A DNA stretch of 64,000 nucleotides from NCBI RefSeq assembly GCF_900108875.1, contig NZ_FNYJ01000007.1, forward strand, positions 104,261 through 168,260, read 5' to 3'. Within the stretch, counting starts at the first letter, position 1. Every line of letters begins with the position of its first letter. The stretch comes from Pseudomonas sp. NFR16 (GTDB lineage Bacteria; Pseudomonadota; Gammaproteobacteria; Pseudomonadales; Pseudomonadaceae). The notes under the pieces were generated by a model. It saw only the letters and a program-made list of their open reading frames with translations. It made no database searches and was not told the DNA's origin. The position numbers and the translations under genes are program-made. This document shows positions 7,737 to 16,926 of this stretch, in pieces.

Positions 7737-8591
7737 ATGTCCATCGCGCAATTGATCAGCCCGCAACAACTGGAAGCCCGCCTCAAGCAACCGGGTCTTG
7801 TCATTCTCGATTGTCGCTCCTCGCTCGATGATCTGGACTACGGCCAACGCAGCTACGCGGAAGGCCATATCGAGGGATCGTCCTACGCTGACCTGCTCAA
7901 TGACCTGAGTGGGCCAATCGTCAAAGGGGTGACGGGTCGACACCCTCTGCCGAATCCGCAGATGTTGACCGAACGGCTGCAGTTCTGGGGCGTCAATCCG
8001 GACAGTGATATCGTGCTGTACGACGATGGCCCCGGCGCTTATGCCGCCCGGGCGTGGTGGTTACTGGCATGGCTGGGCAAGCGAGAAGGCGTCTATTTGC
8101 TCGATGGCGGGCTCAAAGCCTGGCATGCCGCCGGTCTGCCGTTGAGCCTGGATCCGCCGCTGCAACGAAGGGGCACCTTTCAGGGGCAGCCCGACGATGC
8201 GCTGGTACTCAGCGCCGACCAGTTGCTGGCCCGTCTGGGTCAGGCTGACCTGACCTTGATTGATGCCCGGGCGCCCGCGCGTTTTCGCGGAGAAGTCGAG
8301 CCCATCGACCCGATCGCAGGCCATATTCCGGGGGCTCAGTGCGCCGCATTCACTGATAATCTCGGCCCTGATGGTCGCTTCTTGCCTGTCGAGCAGCTCA
8401 AACAGCGCTTCGCCGAGACATTGAAAGGAAGGTCGCCGCAGGTTCTGGTCGCCTATTGCGGTTCAGGCGTCACGGCCTGCCACAACCTGTTCGCGCTGTG
8501 CCTGGCGGGTTATCCACTCGGTGGGCTCTACGCCGGATCGTGGAGCGAATGGATCAACGATCCGACCCGTGGCGTTGCAACGGGCGACTGA
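7737..8591 (+). CDS. sseA: sulfurtransferase with two rhodanese domains (3-mercaptopyruvate type)
   Basis: A 284-residue tandem rhodanese. The first domain (about 1-140) is the structural one, and the second (about 155-280) carries the active Cys241 in YCGSGVTACHN. The loop CGSGVT is that of 3-mercaptopyruvate sulfurtransferases rather than the CRKGVT loop of thiosulfate sulfurtransferases. It moves sulfane sulfur to thiols or cyanide. The start MSIAQLISPQ has a good upstream GGAG. The gene is convergent with the hydrolase at 8625. Confidence 0.88.
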   Translation: MSIAQLISPQQLEARLKQPGLVILDCRSSLDDLDYGQRSYAEGHIEGSSYADLLNDLSGPIVKGVTGRHPLPNPQMLTERLQFWGVNPDSDIVLYDDGPGAYAARAWWLLAWLGKREGVYLLDGGLKAWHAAGLPLSLDPPLQRRGTFQGQPDDALVLSADQLLARLGQADLTLIDARAPARFRGEVEPIDPIAGHIPGAQCAAFTDNLGPDGRFLPVEQLKQRFAETLKGRSPQVLVAYCGSGVTACHNLFALCLAGYPLGGLYAGSWSEWINDPTRGVATGD

Positions 8592-8624
8592 TTCTCGCCC
8601 GGCGCTCGGGCTCGCCGATGCGAT

Positions 8625-9641
8625 TCAGACCTGGGCGTGAGCACCATGCACGTCCAGCAGCCAGGCGGGGATGCGCTGTTCCAGGTAGTAAGACGGGGTT
8701 CTGATCGTTCCGCCGACAAAACCCACGTGACCTCCATGGTTTTGCAGGTCGAATCGTGTGCTTGCCGACAACTCACCTGCATCAGGGAGGCTGTGTTTGA
8801 ACACGAAGGGGTCGTCGAGCGATTGCACCAGCAATGTCGGCGTGCGGATCGCGCCGAGGAAATAGCGGCTTGAGGCGCGGCGGTAGTAGTCATGGGCATC
8901 CACGAAGCCGTTGAGTGGCGCTGTTACCCGCCCGTCGAATTCCCAGAAAGTGCGCAGGTTTTTGAGCGAGCCCAATGCAGCGAGCTCCGCCAGGCCGTCG
9001 CTGAGCCCCTCGTGTTGAAAACGTCGCTGCTTGTCTTTGATATAACCGAGCATCTCGCGCATGAAATGGCGCTGGTAGACCCGCGAGAAGCCCAGACCGA
9101 TTCGGTCGGCGCATTCGTCAAGCCTGAACGGGACCGACACGGCAGCAGCGCCTTGAAGGTTGCTGTCCAGCCCCGACTCGCCCAGATGCTTGAGCAAAAT
9201 GTTGCCGCCCAGCGAGTAGCCGACAGCGTAAAGGGGCGCGAGCGGGCGTGCGGCTCTCAGGTGCGCGAGCACAGCCGCAAGGTCTTCGCTGACGCCTGAG
9301 TGATAGCTTCGCGGCAAGAGGTTCGGCTCGCCAGAACAGCCTCGCCAGTTAAGCGCTACGCTCGCCCAACCGAATTTTTCCATGGCTTGCTGCAGGCCCA
9401 CCACGTAAGGCGAATTGGACGATCCGGTCAGCCCGTGCAGGACCAGAACGACCGGTACGTGGGCGTCGTGCGGCCCATGCCAGTCCATGTCGAGAAAATC
9501 GCCATCGTCCAGCCATATCCGCTCGCGGCGCCGGTCCAGATGAATGGTCCGGCGCCAGAGCGGCCCCCAGAGGGTTTGCAAATGCGGGTTGCCGAGACCG
9601 AACGCGGGGACGAACGGGCGGCGGTCAGCTGGCGATGACAC
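8625..9641 (-). CDS. YheT-family alpha/beta hydrolase
   Basis: A 338-residue alpha/beta hydrolase. The opening FGLGNPHLQTLWGPLWRR is characteristic of the YheT/EMB8 group. The nucleophile is Ser in GYSLGGNILL, with LVLHGLTGSSNS as oxyanion region, LDDPFVF carrying the acid and NHGGHVGFV the His. Substrate unknown, probably an ester. A GTG at 9639-9641 is the only start that retains the family N-terminus; it overlaps the rsmD 3' end by 17 bases on the same strand, implying coupled translation. The open frame runs further upstream through rsmD but is not coding there. Confidence 0.85.
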   Translation of the reverse strand: MSSPADRRPFVPAFGLGNPHLQTLWGPLWRRTIHLDRRRERIWLDDGDFLDMDWHGPHDAHVPVVLVLHGLTGSSNSPYVVGLQQAMEKFGWASVALNWRGCSGEPNLLPRSYHSGVSEDLAAVLAHLRAARPLAPLYAVGYSLGGNILLKHLGESGLDSNLQGAAAVSVPFRLDECADRIGLGFSRVYQRHFMREMLGYIKDKQRRFQHEGLSDGLAELAALGSLKNLRTFWEFDGRVTAPLNGFVDAHDYYRRASSRYFLGAIRTPTLLVQSLDDPFVFKHSLPDAGELSASTRFDLQNHGGHVGFVGGTIRTPSYYLEQRIPAWLLDVHGAHAQV

Positions 9642-10245
9642 TTCGTTCCCACAACGCGTAGTAAACCTGTCCGGCCTTCTTTTCGCGGTGCAAGCGCCAG
9701 TTAGCGGGCAGGCCCAGTGAAGATGGCGCGGTTTCACTTTCCGTGTAGATCCAGGCGTCATCTGCCAGCCAGGCCCGTTCTTCCAGCAACGCGCACGCCG
9801 GGAGCAGAAGATTCTGGTGGAAGGGTGGGTCAAGAAACACAACGTCGAATTGTTCCGCCGGTTGAGTCTCCAGATAGCGCAGCGCGTCGCCGCTGGAGGT
9901 CTTGCCAACCGTGCAGCGCAACGTGCCCAAATGTTCGCGCAGGCTGGAAATGGCCGCCGAATTGGTGTCCAGCGCCAGGCCCATGCTCGCCCCTCGCGAC
10001 AGGGCTTCAAGGTACAAGGCGCCGCTCCCCGCGAACGGGTCCAGCACGCGCGCGCCTTCAATATAAGGCGCGAGCCAGTTGAACAGGGTTTCCCGAACGC
10101 GGTCCGGCGTAGGCCGCAGCCCCGGACCATCCGGGAAGCTCAGCCGCCGACTGCGCCATTCGCCGCCGATGATCCGCAACTGGCCCAGGCCCGTATGGAT
10201 TTTGTGGCCTTTGTGGATGCGCGGCGGCTTTGAAGTCGAGGTCAT
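9625..10245 (-). CDS. rsmD: 16S rRNA m2G966 methyltransferase
   Basis: A 206-residue SAM-dependent methyltransferase that modifies G966 of 16S rRNA. Motif I is VLDPFAGSGALYLEALSRGA, and the catalytic N-methylase motif is DPPF in FDVVFLDPPFH. The N-terminal RIIGGEWRSRRL and the RPTPDRVRETLFNWL segment are diagnostic for RsmD. The ATG overlaps the TAA of the upstream M16 gene by one base, so the three genes from the M16 pair to rsmD are translationally coupled. Confidence 0.95.
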   Translation of the reverse strand: MTSTSKPPRIHKGHKIHTGLGQLRIIGGEWRSRRLSFPDGPGLRPTPDRVRETLFNWLAPYIEGARVLDPFAGSGALYLEALSRGASMGLALDTNSAAISSLREHLGTLRCTVGKTSSGDALRYLETQPAEQFDVVFLDPPFHQNLLLPACALLEERAWLADDAWIYTESETAPSSLGLPANWRLHREKKAGQVYYALWERSVIAS

Positions 10246-11741
10246 TAGTGCTCCGGTACGCCGAGTGGTTGCTCGGCTGGTTTATCAGTAGGTGGCGGCA
10301 GAGGCTTCTGCGGGACGGTCGGACCTGCGGTCACGATCACCAGCTTGTCGACGTCCAGATGCTTGTTCATGACGGCCTTGATTTGCTCGACCGTCAGGCT
10401 CTGCGATTGCGTCATGAAGTCTTCGAGGAATGTCAGAGGCAGATTATAGAAGCCAATCGCGCCCAGTTGGCCGACGATTGCCGAGTTGCTGGCGGTCGAG
10501 AGCGGAAAACTGCCGGCCAGCTCGCGCTTGGCATCGTCGAGTTCTTTCTGCGTGGGGCCATTGGCGAGGAACTCACGGGTGACATCCTTGACCAGTTGCA
10601 GCGTGTTCTGGCTCATTTCAGCGCGGGTCTGCAGGCCAATCATGAACGGACCTTGAGCCTGCATGGGCGTGAAGCCAGAGGATACGCCGTAAGCCAGGCC
10701 GCGTTTCTCACGAACTTCGGCCATCAGGCGGCTGCCGAAACCCCCGCCGCCGAGAATCGAATTCCCCAGCGACAATGCCGCGTAATCCGGGTCGGCGCGG
10801 TCAATGCCCAGCTCAGCCATCATCAGATGAGTCTGCTTGGACGGAAACTCGATGTGGGTTTCGCCGGCTTTGGGCTCGGTAGGGGCAACGGTCTTCGCCA
10901 GCGCCGGGCCTTTTGGCAGCGCCGCCGACACCTGCGCCGCGACGGCTTGCGCTTCAGCCCGCGACAGGTCGCCCACCAGCGCAATGACAGCATTTGCGGC
11001 GGCGTACGCCTTGGCGTGAAACGCCTTCAACTGAGCAAGTGTGAGCGGCGGGATGGTTTTGGCCGTGCCCATGCTCGGGTGCGCATAAGGATGATCGCCG
11101 TAAAGACGTTTGAACAGCTCATCACCCGCCAGCTTGCCAGGGTTCTGTTTCTGATACTCGAAGCTCGCCATCAGCTGGTTTTTGATACGGGCCAGCGAGT
11201 CGGCGGGAAACGTAGGCTTGCCGACGACCTCCGAAAACAGCTTCAGCGCAGGCTCGCGCTTTTCAGGGGCGCTCAGGCTGCGCAGCGAAGCAATGGCCAT
11301 GTCGCGATAGGAGCCGTTGCCGAAGTCCGCGCCCAGTCCTTCGAATCCTTCCGCGATCGCGCTCACGTCTTTGCCCTTTACGCCCTCATTGAGCATGGCG
11401 TTGGTCACGAGTGCGATTCCCGGCGTGGCGCCGTCCTGACTGCTGCCAGCGGCAAACAGCAGGCGCATGTCGAACATCGGCAGCTCATGGGCTTCGACGA
11501 ACAAAACCCGAGCGCCCTCTGCGGTCTGCCACGACTGAATGTTCAGGTCGCGGCGGGGTGGGGCTTTTCCGTCAAGCGCCTTCAGCGATTCCAGCGTGGA
11601 TGCTGCCTTGTCGATTGCCTTGGGTGCGTCGGCTGGCGCGTCCGCCTGCACAAGTGCGGCGCCAGGCAGGCTCAGCATTGCGGTCAGCAGCAATACCGAG
11701 GCCCGAGGCCGTGCAGCGCGGGTGTCGATGCGCTTGGTCAT
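10245..11741 (-). CDS. M16 peptidase-like subunit without the zinc site
   Basis: A 498-residue periplasmic protein with an N-terminal signal peptide (ending near ALVQA). It has the M16 fold, including the GGGGFGSRLMAEVREKRGLAYGV segment of the second half, but where active members have H-x-x-E-H it reads GIALVTNAMLNEG, so it cannot bind zinc in the usual way. Such non-catalytic M16 subunits pair with an active partner, here the neighbouring upstream gene, whose 3' end overlaps this start by 4 bases. Probably one half of a heterodimeric periplasmic peptidase. Confidence 0.88.
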   Translation of the reverse strand: MTKRIDTRAARPRASVLLLTAMLSLPGAALVQADAPADAPKAIDKAASTLESLKALDGKAPPRRDLNIQSWQTAEGARVLFVEAHELPMFDMRLLFAAGSSQDGATPGIALVTNAMLNEGVKGKDVSAIAEGFEGLGADFGNGSYRDMAIASLRSLSAPEKREPALKLFSEVVGKPTFPADSLARIKNQLMASFEYQKQNPGKLAGDELFKRLYGDHPYAHPSMGTAKTIPPLTLAQLKAFHAKAYAAANAVIALVGDLSRAEAQAVAAQVSAALPKGPALAKTVAPTEPKAGETHIEFPSKQTHLMMAELGIDRADPDYAALSLGNSILGGGGFGSRLMAEVREKRGLAYGVSSGFTPMQAQGPFMIGLQTRAEMSQNTLQLVKDVTREFLANGPTQKELDDAKRELAGSFPLSTASNSAIVGQLGAIGFYNLPLTFLEDFMTQSQSLTVEQIKAVMNKHLDVDKLVIVTAGPTVPQKPLPPPTDKPAEQPLGVPEH

Positions 11742-13090
11742 TGGGCTTTCTCCTCAGGCAAAACGTGCGCAACGGCGAGGCGTTCGCGGGTGAAATACGT
11801 GCGTGCCGCTTTCTGAATGTCCTCAGGCGTCACGCTTTGCAGCGCCGACAGTTCCTGATCGATCAGCTTCCAGGACAGTCCCACCGTTTCCAGTTCACCA
11901 ATGGTGCTGGCCTGGCTGGTGATGGAGTCGCGTTCATAGACCAGCCCCGCGATGACCTGCGCCCGAACCCGTTCCAGTTCCTCTTTGGTCGGTGGCTTGG
12001 TCTTCAGCTCGTCGAGCAGACGCCAGATTCCGGCTTCCGCGTCTGCCAGGGTTTTCTTTTTCTGCTGATTAGGCGTGGCGCTGATGGTGAAGAGGCTGTC
12101 GCCACGGGTGTAGGCGTCGTAGTCCGACGACGCGCCGGTCACCAGTTCTTCGCCACGCTCCAGGCGGGCGGGGATGCGCGCGCTGTAGCCGCCGTCGAGC
12201 AAGGCGGAGATCAGTCGCAAGGCATTGACCGACTGCGGATCAGTGGCGGTCGCAAGGCTCGGCACGTTGAAGCCATACATCAGACTGGGCATTTGCGTGG
12301 CCACATGCACGGTGATCTGGCGCAATCCGGGTTCGGCGAGCTCAAGCGGCTTTTTGGAGGGTGGAACATCGCGGCGAGGGATTGGCCCGAAGAAGCGTTG
12401 CGCCAGTGCTTTCACTTCATCGGGTTTCACGTCGCCCACCACAACCAGCGTGGCGTTATTCGGCACGTACCAGGACTCGTACCAGTGACGCAGCTCCTGA
12501 ACGGTCATGCGGTCCAGGTCAGCCATCCAGCCAATGGTCGGCGTGTGGTAGCCACTGGCGGGGTAAGCGATCGCCTTGAAGCGCTCGTACGCCTTGGCAT
12601 TGGGCTTGTCATCCGTGCGCAGGCGGCGTTCTTCCTTGATGACTTCAATCTCGCGAGCGAACTCCTCGGGCGGCAGACGCAGGCTGGCCATGCGGTCAGC
12701 CTCAAGCTCGAACGCCACGCTCAAACGGTCACGCGCCAGCACTTGGTAGTAAGCGGTGTAGTCGTCACTGGTGAACGCGTTTTCTTCCGCGCCAAGATCG
12801 CGAAGGATCAGTGACGCCTCGCCAGGACCCGCTTTTGCGCTGCCCTTGAACATCATGTGTTCCAGCGCGTGGGAGAGGCCGGTCTGGCCTGGCGTTTCGT
12901 AGCTGGAGCCAACCTTGTACCAGACCTGAGAAACCACGACCGGTGCGCGATGGTCTTCGCGCACAATGACTTTCAGGCCGTTATCGAGCGTGAATTCGGA
13001 GGTGGGTTGAGGGTCGGCAGCCAGGGCTGCAAAGGGCAAACAGATTGTGCTGAGCAGCAGGCCTGCGGCGCAGCGGACAAGAGCATTCAT
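11738..13090 (-). CDS. M16 zinc peptidase, catalytic subunit
   Basis: A 450-residue periplasmic protease with a signal peptide ending at ALA. The zinc motif H-x-x-E-H is HALEH at residues 74-78, in the usual TGLSHALEHMMFKG context, and the distal zinc Glu lies in the FELEADRM region. It degrades peptides in the periplasm. It is first in a tightly overlapping set with the inactive M16 subunit and rsmD. The upstream region is the 450-base gap with the large palindrome. Confidence 0.92.
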   Translation of the reverse strand: MNALVRCAAGLLLSTICLPFAALAADPQPTSEFTLDNGLKVIVREDHRAPVVVSQVWYKVGSSYETPGQTGLSHALEHMMFKGSAKAGPGEASLILRDLGAEENAFTSDDYTAYYQVLARDRLSVAFELEADRMASLRLPPEEFAREIEVIKEERRLRTDDKPNAKAYERFKAIAYPASGYHTPTIGWMADLDRMTVQELRHWYESWYVPNNATLVVVGDVKPDEVKALAQRFFGPIPRRDVPPSKKPLELAEPGLRQITVHVATQMPSLMYGFNVPSLATATDPQSVNALRLISALLDGGYSARIPARLERGEELVTGASSDYDAYTRGDSLFTISATPNQQKKKTLADAEAGIWRLLDELKTKPPTKEELERVRAQVIAGLVYERDSITSQASTIGELETVGLSWKLIDQELSALQSVTPEDIQKAARTYFTRERLAVAHVLPEEKAQ

Positions 13091-13148
13091 TCGTAATTTG
13101 AACCTTCGAGGCGGCCTGCTTGAACTTGGCGTCGGCGGGCGCAGGGGT

Positions 13149-13318
13149 TAGGGCGTATCATCACATATTTCCCGCGGCGCTCCGGAGGGTGGTCTGGAAG
13201 CGCGCCATACTGCGTTACAGATCCTGGCAGGGAAACACACATCCCTCACGGCTTGCGCCTTGTCTTACGCGCTTTTGCGCGGGAACGCGGCGGTGGAAAT
13301 ATGTGATCACACGCCCTA
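13149..13318. repeat. 170-bp imperfect palindrome between the M16 gene and ftsY
   Basis: The outer arms 13149-13172 and 13295-13318 match at 22 of 24 bases (TAGGGCGT-x-T-x-ATCACATATTTCC). Inner segments are also partly complementary (GAAGCGCG near 13196 against CGCGCTTT near 13270), and the apex is a small hairpin AGGGA (13229-13233) and TCCCT (13242-13246). The whole can fold into one long hairpin. There is no room for a transposase, so a MITE-like or structured non-coding element is possible. The rest of the 13091-13541 gap shows no convincing gene. Confidence 0.6.
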
Positions 13319-13541
13319 GGATAGCGACCAGTTTGCTTGCCGACCACGGCTAAGATGTGTGAGTCGTAAACGGACTTCGTAAGAAATGGCCTTAAAGACC
13401 CTTGTCAGGGCCGACGCGACGTCCGGGCGATGTTCCAGGCAGGCTATGAACAAGCAGACATAAAAGCAGTCTGTTTCGCATTGACAGAATTTTTCAGAGG
13501 CGCCGCTCTGGCGCGTCGCTACCTTGAGATAGCCGTCCTCC

Positions 13542-15098
13542 ATGTTTGGTTCCAACGACGACAAGAAGACCCCAGCCCCGGCTGGCGAGAAGAAAGGCCT
13601 GTTCGGATGGCTGCGCAAAAAGCCGCAGGAAACCGTCAACGAGCAGCCACAGACCGCACCTGAAACAGCGCCCGAGCCTGTCGTTGAAGAGACGCCGGTC
13701 GCTGCTGAGCCCCAAGTTGAGGCCCAAGTCGCACCGCCGATTCCCGCCGAGCGCGCTCCGGAGTCTCTCGTTCCGAACGAGCCGCCTGTTGTCGTCGAGC
13801 CCGTCACTGACCAGGCGCCTGGCGCAGAGCCTTGGCTGAAGTTGCCAGTGGCCGAAGAACCGGTCGCTTTGACGGATGAAGGCGAGCCCCACGTGACGCC
13901 GCAGATTCCACCGCAGTCGGTCGTGTCGGAGCAGCCTGAGAATGGCGCACTGAACGCTCCCGATCAAGCCGCCCCCCGTCAGACCGCTGCGACGCACGCT
14001 ATACCGTTGGTCGAGCCTGCCCTGCCTGATCCGGTGCCCGGCGATGACCTGCCGTCTTTGGCACCGCCTTCTGTCACGCCGCCGCCCGTTGCGACACCGG
14101 CCGCGCCCTTGGCAGAGACTCCCGCGGTGCCGGTTGCGACTGAGCAGGCGCCCGTCGAAGCGAAACAGCCCGGTTTCTTCGCGCGCCTGAAACAAGGCCT
14201 GTCGAAAACCAGCGCCAGTCTCGGCGAAGGAATGGCGAGCCTGTTCCTGGGCAAAAAAGCCATCGACGACGACATGCTCGATGAGCTTGAAACCCGCCTG
14301 CTGACGGCCGACGTCGGTGTTGAAGCCACGTCGTTGATCGTGCGCAACCTGACGCAGAAAGTGGCGCGAAAACAACTCACGGACAGCGATGCGCTGTACA
14401 AATCGCTCCAGAGCGAGCTGACTGAGATGCTCAAGCCGGTTGAAGCGCCGCTGGTCATTGGCTCCGAGCACAAGCCGTTCGTGATTCTCGTGGTGGGCGT
14501 CAATGGCGCAGGCAAGACCACGACGATCGGCAAGCTGGCGAAAAAACTTCAGCTCGAAGGCAAGAAAGTCATGCTTGCCGCTGGCGATACGTTCCGCGCC
14601 GCGGCGGTCGAGCAGTTACAGGTCTGGGGTGAGCGCAACAAGATTCCGGTGATCGCTCAGCACACTGGCGCCGATTCGGCGTCGGTGATTTACGATGCCG
14701 TGCAGGCGGCCAAAGCGCGCGGTATCGATGTACTGATTGCTGACACCGCTGGCCGTCTGCACACCAAAGACAACCTGATGGAAGAGCTGAAGAAGGTTCG
14801 CCGCGTGATCGGCAAACTGGACGAGCAGGCCCCGCACGAGGTGCTGCTGGTGCTCGACGCCGGTACCGGGCAGAACGCTATCAACCAGGCCAAGCAGTTC
14901 AATCAGACTGTCAGCCTTACCGGACTTGCGCTCACCAAGCTGGACGGCACGGCCAAGGGCGGCGTGATCTTCGCGCTGGCCAAGCAGTTCGGCTTGCCAA
15001 TCCGTTATATCGGTGTCGGTGAAGGCATCGACGATCTGCGGACTTTCGAGGCTGAACCCTTCGTTCAGGCCCTTTTCGCCGAGCGGGAGCGCACATGA
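13542..15098 (+). CDS. ftsY: signal recognition particle receptor FtsY
   Basis: A 518-residue SRP receptor GTPase that brings ribosomes making membrane proteins to the inner membrane. Residues 1 to about 205 are a long acidic, Pro/Ala/Glu-rich A domain beginning with a short basic LFGWLRKK segment. The NG domain follows (helical N domain from about 220), with P-loop GVNGAGKTT near 320, GDTFRAAAVEQL, DTAGR, and TKLDGTAKGG. Length is within the range for pseudomonads with long A domains. The stop overlaps the ftsE start by 4 bases (ATGA). Confidence 0.97.
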   Translation: MFGSNDDKKTPAPAGEKKGLFGWLRKKPQETVNEQPQTAPETAPEPVVEETPVAAEPQVEAQVAPPIPAERAPESLVPNEPPVVVEPVTDQAPGAEPWLKLPVAEEPVALTDEGEPHVTPQIPPQSVVSEQPENGALNAPDQAAPRQTAATHAIPLVEPALPDPVPGDDLPSLAPPSVTPPPVATPAAPLAETPAVPVATEQAPVEAKQPGFFARLKQGLSKTSASLGEGMASLFLGKKAIDDDMLDELETRLLTADVGVEATSLIVRNLTQKVARKQLTDSDALYKSLQSELTEMLKPVEAPLVIGSEHKPFVILVVGVNGAGKTTTIGKLAKKLQLEGKKVMLAAGDTFRAAAVEQLQVWGERNKIPVIAQHTGADSASVIYDAVQAAKARGIDVLIADTAGRLHTKDNLMEELKKVRRVIGKLDEQAPHEVLLVLDAGTGQNAINQAKQFNQTVSLTGLALTKLDGTAKGGVIFALAKQFGLPIRYIGVGEGIDDLRTFEAEPFVQALFAERERT

Positions 15099-15766
15099 TT
15101 CGTTTCGAACAGGTCGGTAAACGCTATCCGAACGGACACGTCGGCTTGCACGAGCTGAGCTTTCGAGTACGTCGTGGGGAATTTCTGTTTGTAACCGGTC
15201 ACTCTGGCGCCGGCAAAAGTACGCTGTTGCGTCTGTTGCTCGCCATGGAGCGCCCGACCACCGGCAAGTTGCTGCTGGCCGGTCAGGACCTGGGCCAGAT
15301 CAGCACGGCGCAGATTCCCTTTCTGCGTCGTCAGATCGGCGTGGTATTTCAGAATCACCAGTTGCTGTTCGACCGCACGGTGTTCAACAACGTCGCCTTG
15401 CCCCTGCAGATTCTGGGGTTGTCCAAAACCGAGGTGACCAAGCGCGTCGATTCGGCACTGGAGCGCGTGGCGCTCTCTGACAAGGCCGAGTTGTACCCCG
15501 GCGACTTGTCCACAGGTCAGCAACAGCGCGTGGGTATTGCCCGCGCCATCGTTCACCGCCCGGCCTTGCTGCTGGCGGACGAACCGACCGGTAACCTCGA
15601 CCCAAGGCTGGCAGCGGAAATCATGGGCGTCTTCGAAGACATCAATCGCCTTGGCACCAGCGTGCTGATCGCCAGTCACGACCTGGCCCTGATTGCGCGT
15701 ATGCGTCATCGCATGCTGACACTGCAACGCGGCCGACTGATCGGCGACGGGGAGGCCGGAGCATGA
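15095..15766 (+). CDS. ftsE: cell division ABC ATPase FtsE
   Basis: A 223-residue ATP-binding subunit of the FtsEX complex, which controls septal peptidoglycan hydrolases at the divisome. Walker A is GHSGAGKST, the Q-loop lies in GVVFQNHQLL, the ABC signature is LSTGQQQRVGIARA, and Walker B is LLLADEPTGNLD. It overlaps ftsY upstream and ftsX downstream by 4 bases each, giving the conserved ftsYEX operon. Confidence 0.97.
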   Translation: MIRFEQVGKRYPNGHVGLHELSFRVRRGEFLFVTGHSGAGKSTLLRLLLAMERPTTGKLLLAGQDLGQISTAQIPFLRRQIGVVFQNHQLLFDRTVFNNVALPLQILGLSKTEVTKRVDSALERVALSDKAELYPGDLSTGQQQRVGIARAIVHRPALLLADEPTGNLDPRLAAEIMGVFEDINRLGTSVLIASHDLALIARMRHRMLTLQRGRLIGDGEAGA

Positions 15767-16788
15767 GTGCGACTCGCAGTCCCAAGGTTTCCGAGCGCGT
15801 GGCCCCCAAGGCCGCCGATCCCGCGCCGCAGAAGAAAAAGAAGCACGACGATGATGACGGCCCGGATTTCGGTACGCTGTTCAATGCGTGGATCGAAGCC
15901 CATCGCTCCAGTCTGCTGGACAGCCTGCGCCGTTTGGGCAAGCAACCGATCGGCAGCTTTTTCACCTGTCTGGTGATGGCTATCGCCCTGAGCTTGCCCA
16001 TGGGCTTGTCGCTTCTGTTGAACAACGTCGAGCGTCTGGGTGGGTCCTGGCAACGTGCCGCGCAGATCTCTCTTTATTTGCAGCTCGATGCCTCGTCGAC
16101 CGAAGGCGACAGTCTGGTCGGTCAGATAAAACAGATGCCGGGCGTGGCGGATGCCGAGTACATCAGTCGCGATCAGGCCTTGAACGAGTTTCAGCAGCAG
16201 TCCGGTCTGGGCGAGGCGCTCAAGGAGCTGCCGGAAAACCCGTTGCCTGGCGTTGTGCTGGTGACACCGCTGGAAGTTGACAAAGCCGCGCTGGAGGCGT
16301 TACGTACGCGTCTGGCGGAGCTGCCGAAGGTGCAGCAGGCTCAGCTGGATCTGGTATGGGTCGAGCGTCTGGCAGCGATCCTGAAGCTGGGTGATCGCTT
16401 CGTTTTCGGTCTCACCGTGCTGCTGGTGGGTGCACTCTTGCTGGTCATCGGTAATACCATCCGTCTGCACATTGAGAACCGGCGCACCGAAATCGAAGTC
16501 ATCAAATTGGTGGGCGGCACGGACAGCTACGTGCGCAGGCCTTTCCTTTATATGGGCGCGCTGTATGGATTCGGTGCCGGGGTACTATCATGGGGCGTAC
16601 TCGCTTTCGGCCTGGACTGGCTGAACGAAGCGGTCGTCAAGCTGGCCGGCTTGTATGGCAGTAACTTCTCGCTGGCGGGGGTGCCGATGGCAGATGGGCT
16701 GTCGCTCTTGCTAGGAGCCGTGTTGTTGGGTTATATCGGTGCGTGGATTGCGGTCGCACGCCATTTGAGAGAGCTGGCACCTCGTTGA
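15763..16788 (+). CDS. ftsX: cell division membrane protein FtsX
   Basis: A 341-residue inner-membrane partner of FtsE. The N-terminal cytoplasmic part (about 1-60) is charged (QKKKKHDDDD), followed by a first membrane segment (FTCLVMAIALSLPMGLSLLL), a periplasmic loop of about 110 residues for hydrolase activators, then three more segments (FGLTVLLVGALLLVIG, GALYGFGAGVLSWGVLAFGL, LLLGAVLLGYIGAWIAV). This is the standard four-segment FtsX layout. rpoH follows after a 138-base gap. Confidence 0.95.
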   Translation: MSATRSPKVSERVAPKAADPAPQKKKKHDDDDGPDFGTLFNAWIEAHRSSLLDSLRRLGKQPIGSFFTCLVMAIALSLPMGLSLLLNNVERLGGSWQRAAQISLYLQLDASSTEGDSLVGQIKQMPGVADAEYISRDQALNEFQQQSGLGEALKELPENPLPGVVLVTPLEVDKAALEALRTRLAELPKVQQAQLDLVWVERLAAILKLGDRFVFGLTVLLVGALLLVIGNTIRLHIENRRTEIEVIKLVGGTDSYVRRPFLYMGALYGFGAGVLSWGVLAFGLDWLNEAVVKLAGLYGSNFSLAGVPMADGLSLLLGAVLLGYIGAWIAVARHLRELAPR

Positions 16789-16835
16789 GTTTTAATATTC
16801 AGGTCATTTTTGTAGCGTAAATTTTGTTTCATCTA

Positions 16836-16864
16836 TTGACTTTTCAGCTAAGGGAACTTGTCTA
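16836..16864 (+). promoter_or_regulatory. candidate rpoH promoter region
   Basis: TTGACT (16836-16841) followed after 17 bases by a poor -10 (TGTCTA). GGAACTT (16853-16859) resembles the -35 of extracytoplasmic sigma factors, but no matching -10 is seen downstream. A small inverted repeat GCAGT-GCTGA-ACTGC (16884-16898) lies in the leader. The exact start cannot be fixed by eye. Confidence 0.3.
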
Positions 16865-16926
16865 GCGGTTCCCGGTCAATTTCGCAGTGCTGAACTGCAC
16901 GAGTCATGTGTCGGAGGTTTTTTCGT

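Noticed and set aside
13481..13509. Perfect TTGACA upstream of ftsY as a promoter
   Set aside because: No -10-like hexamer lies 15-19 bases downstream; the sequence there is GC-rich.
13494..14471. Arg-rich open frame antisense to ftsY
   Set aside because: Shadow of the Pro/Ala/Glu-rich FtsY A domain; low-complexity composition.
16865..16926. RNA thermometer in the rpoH leader
   Set aside because: A small stem (16884-16898) exists, but no clear pairing of the GGAGG ribosome site could be found by eye.
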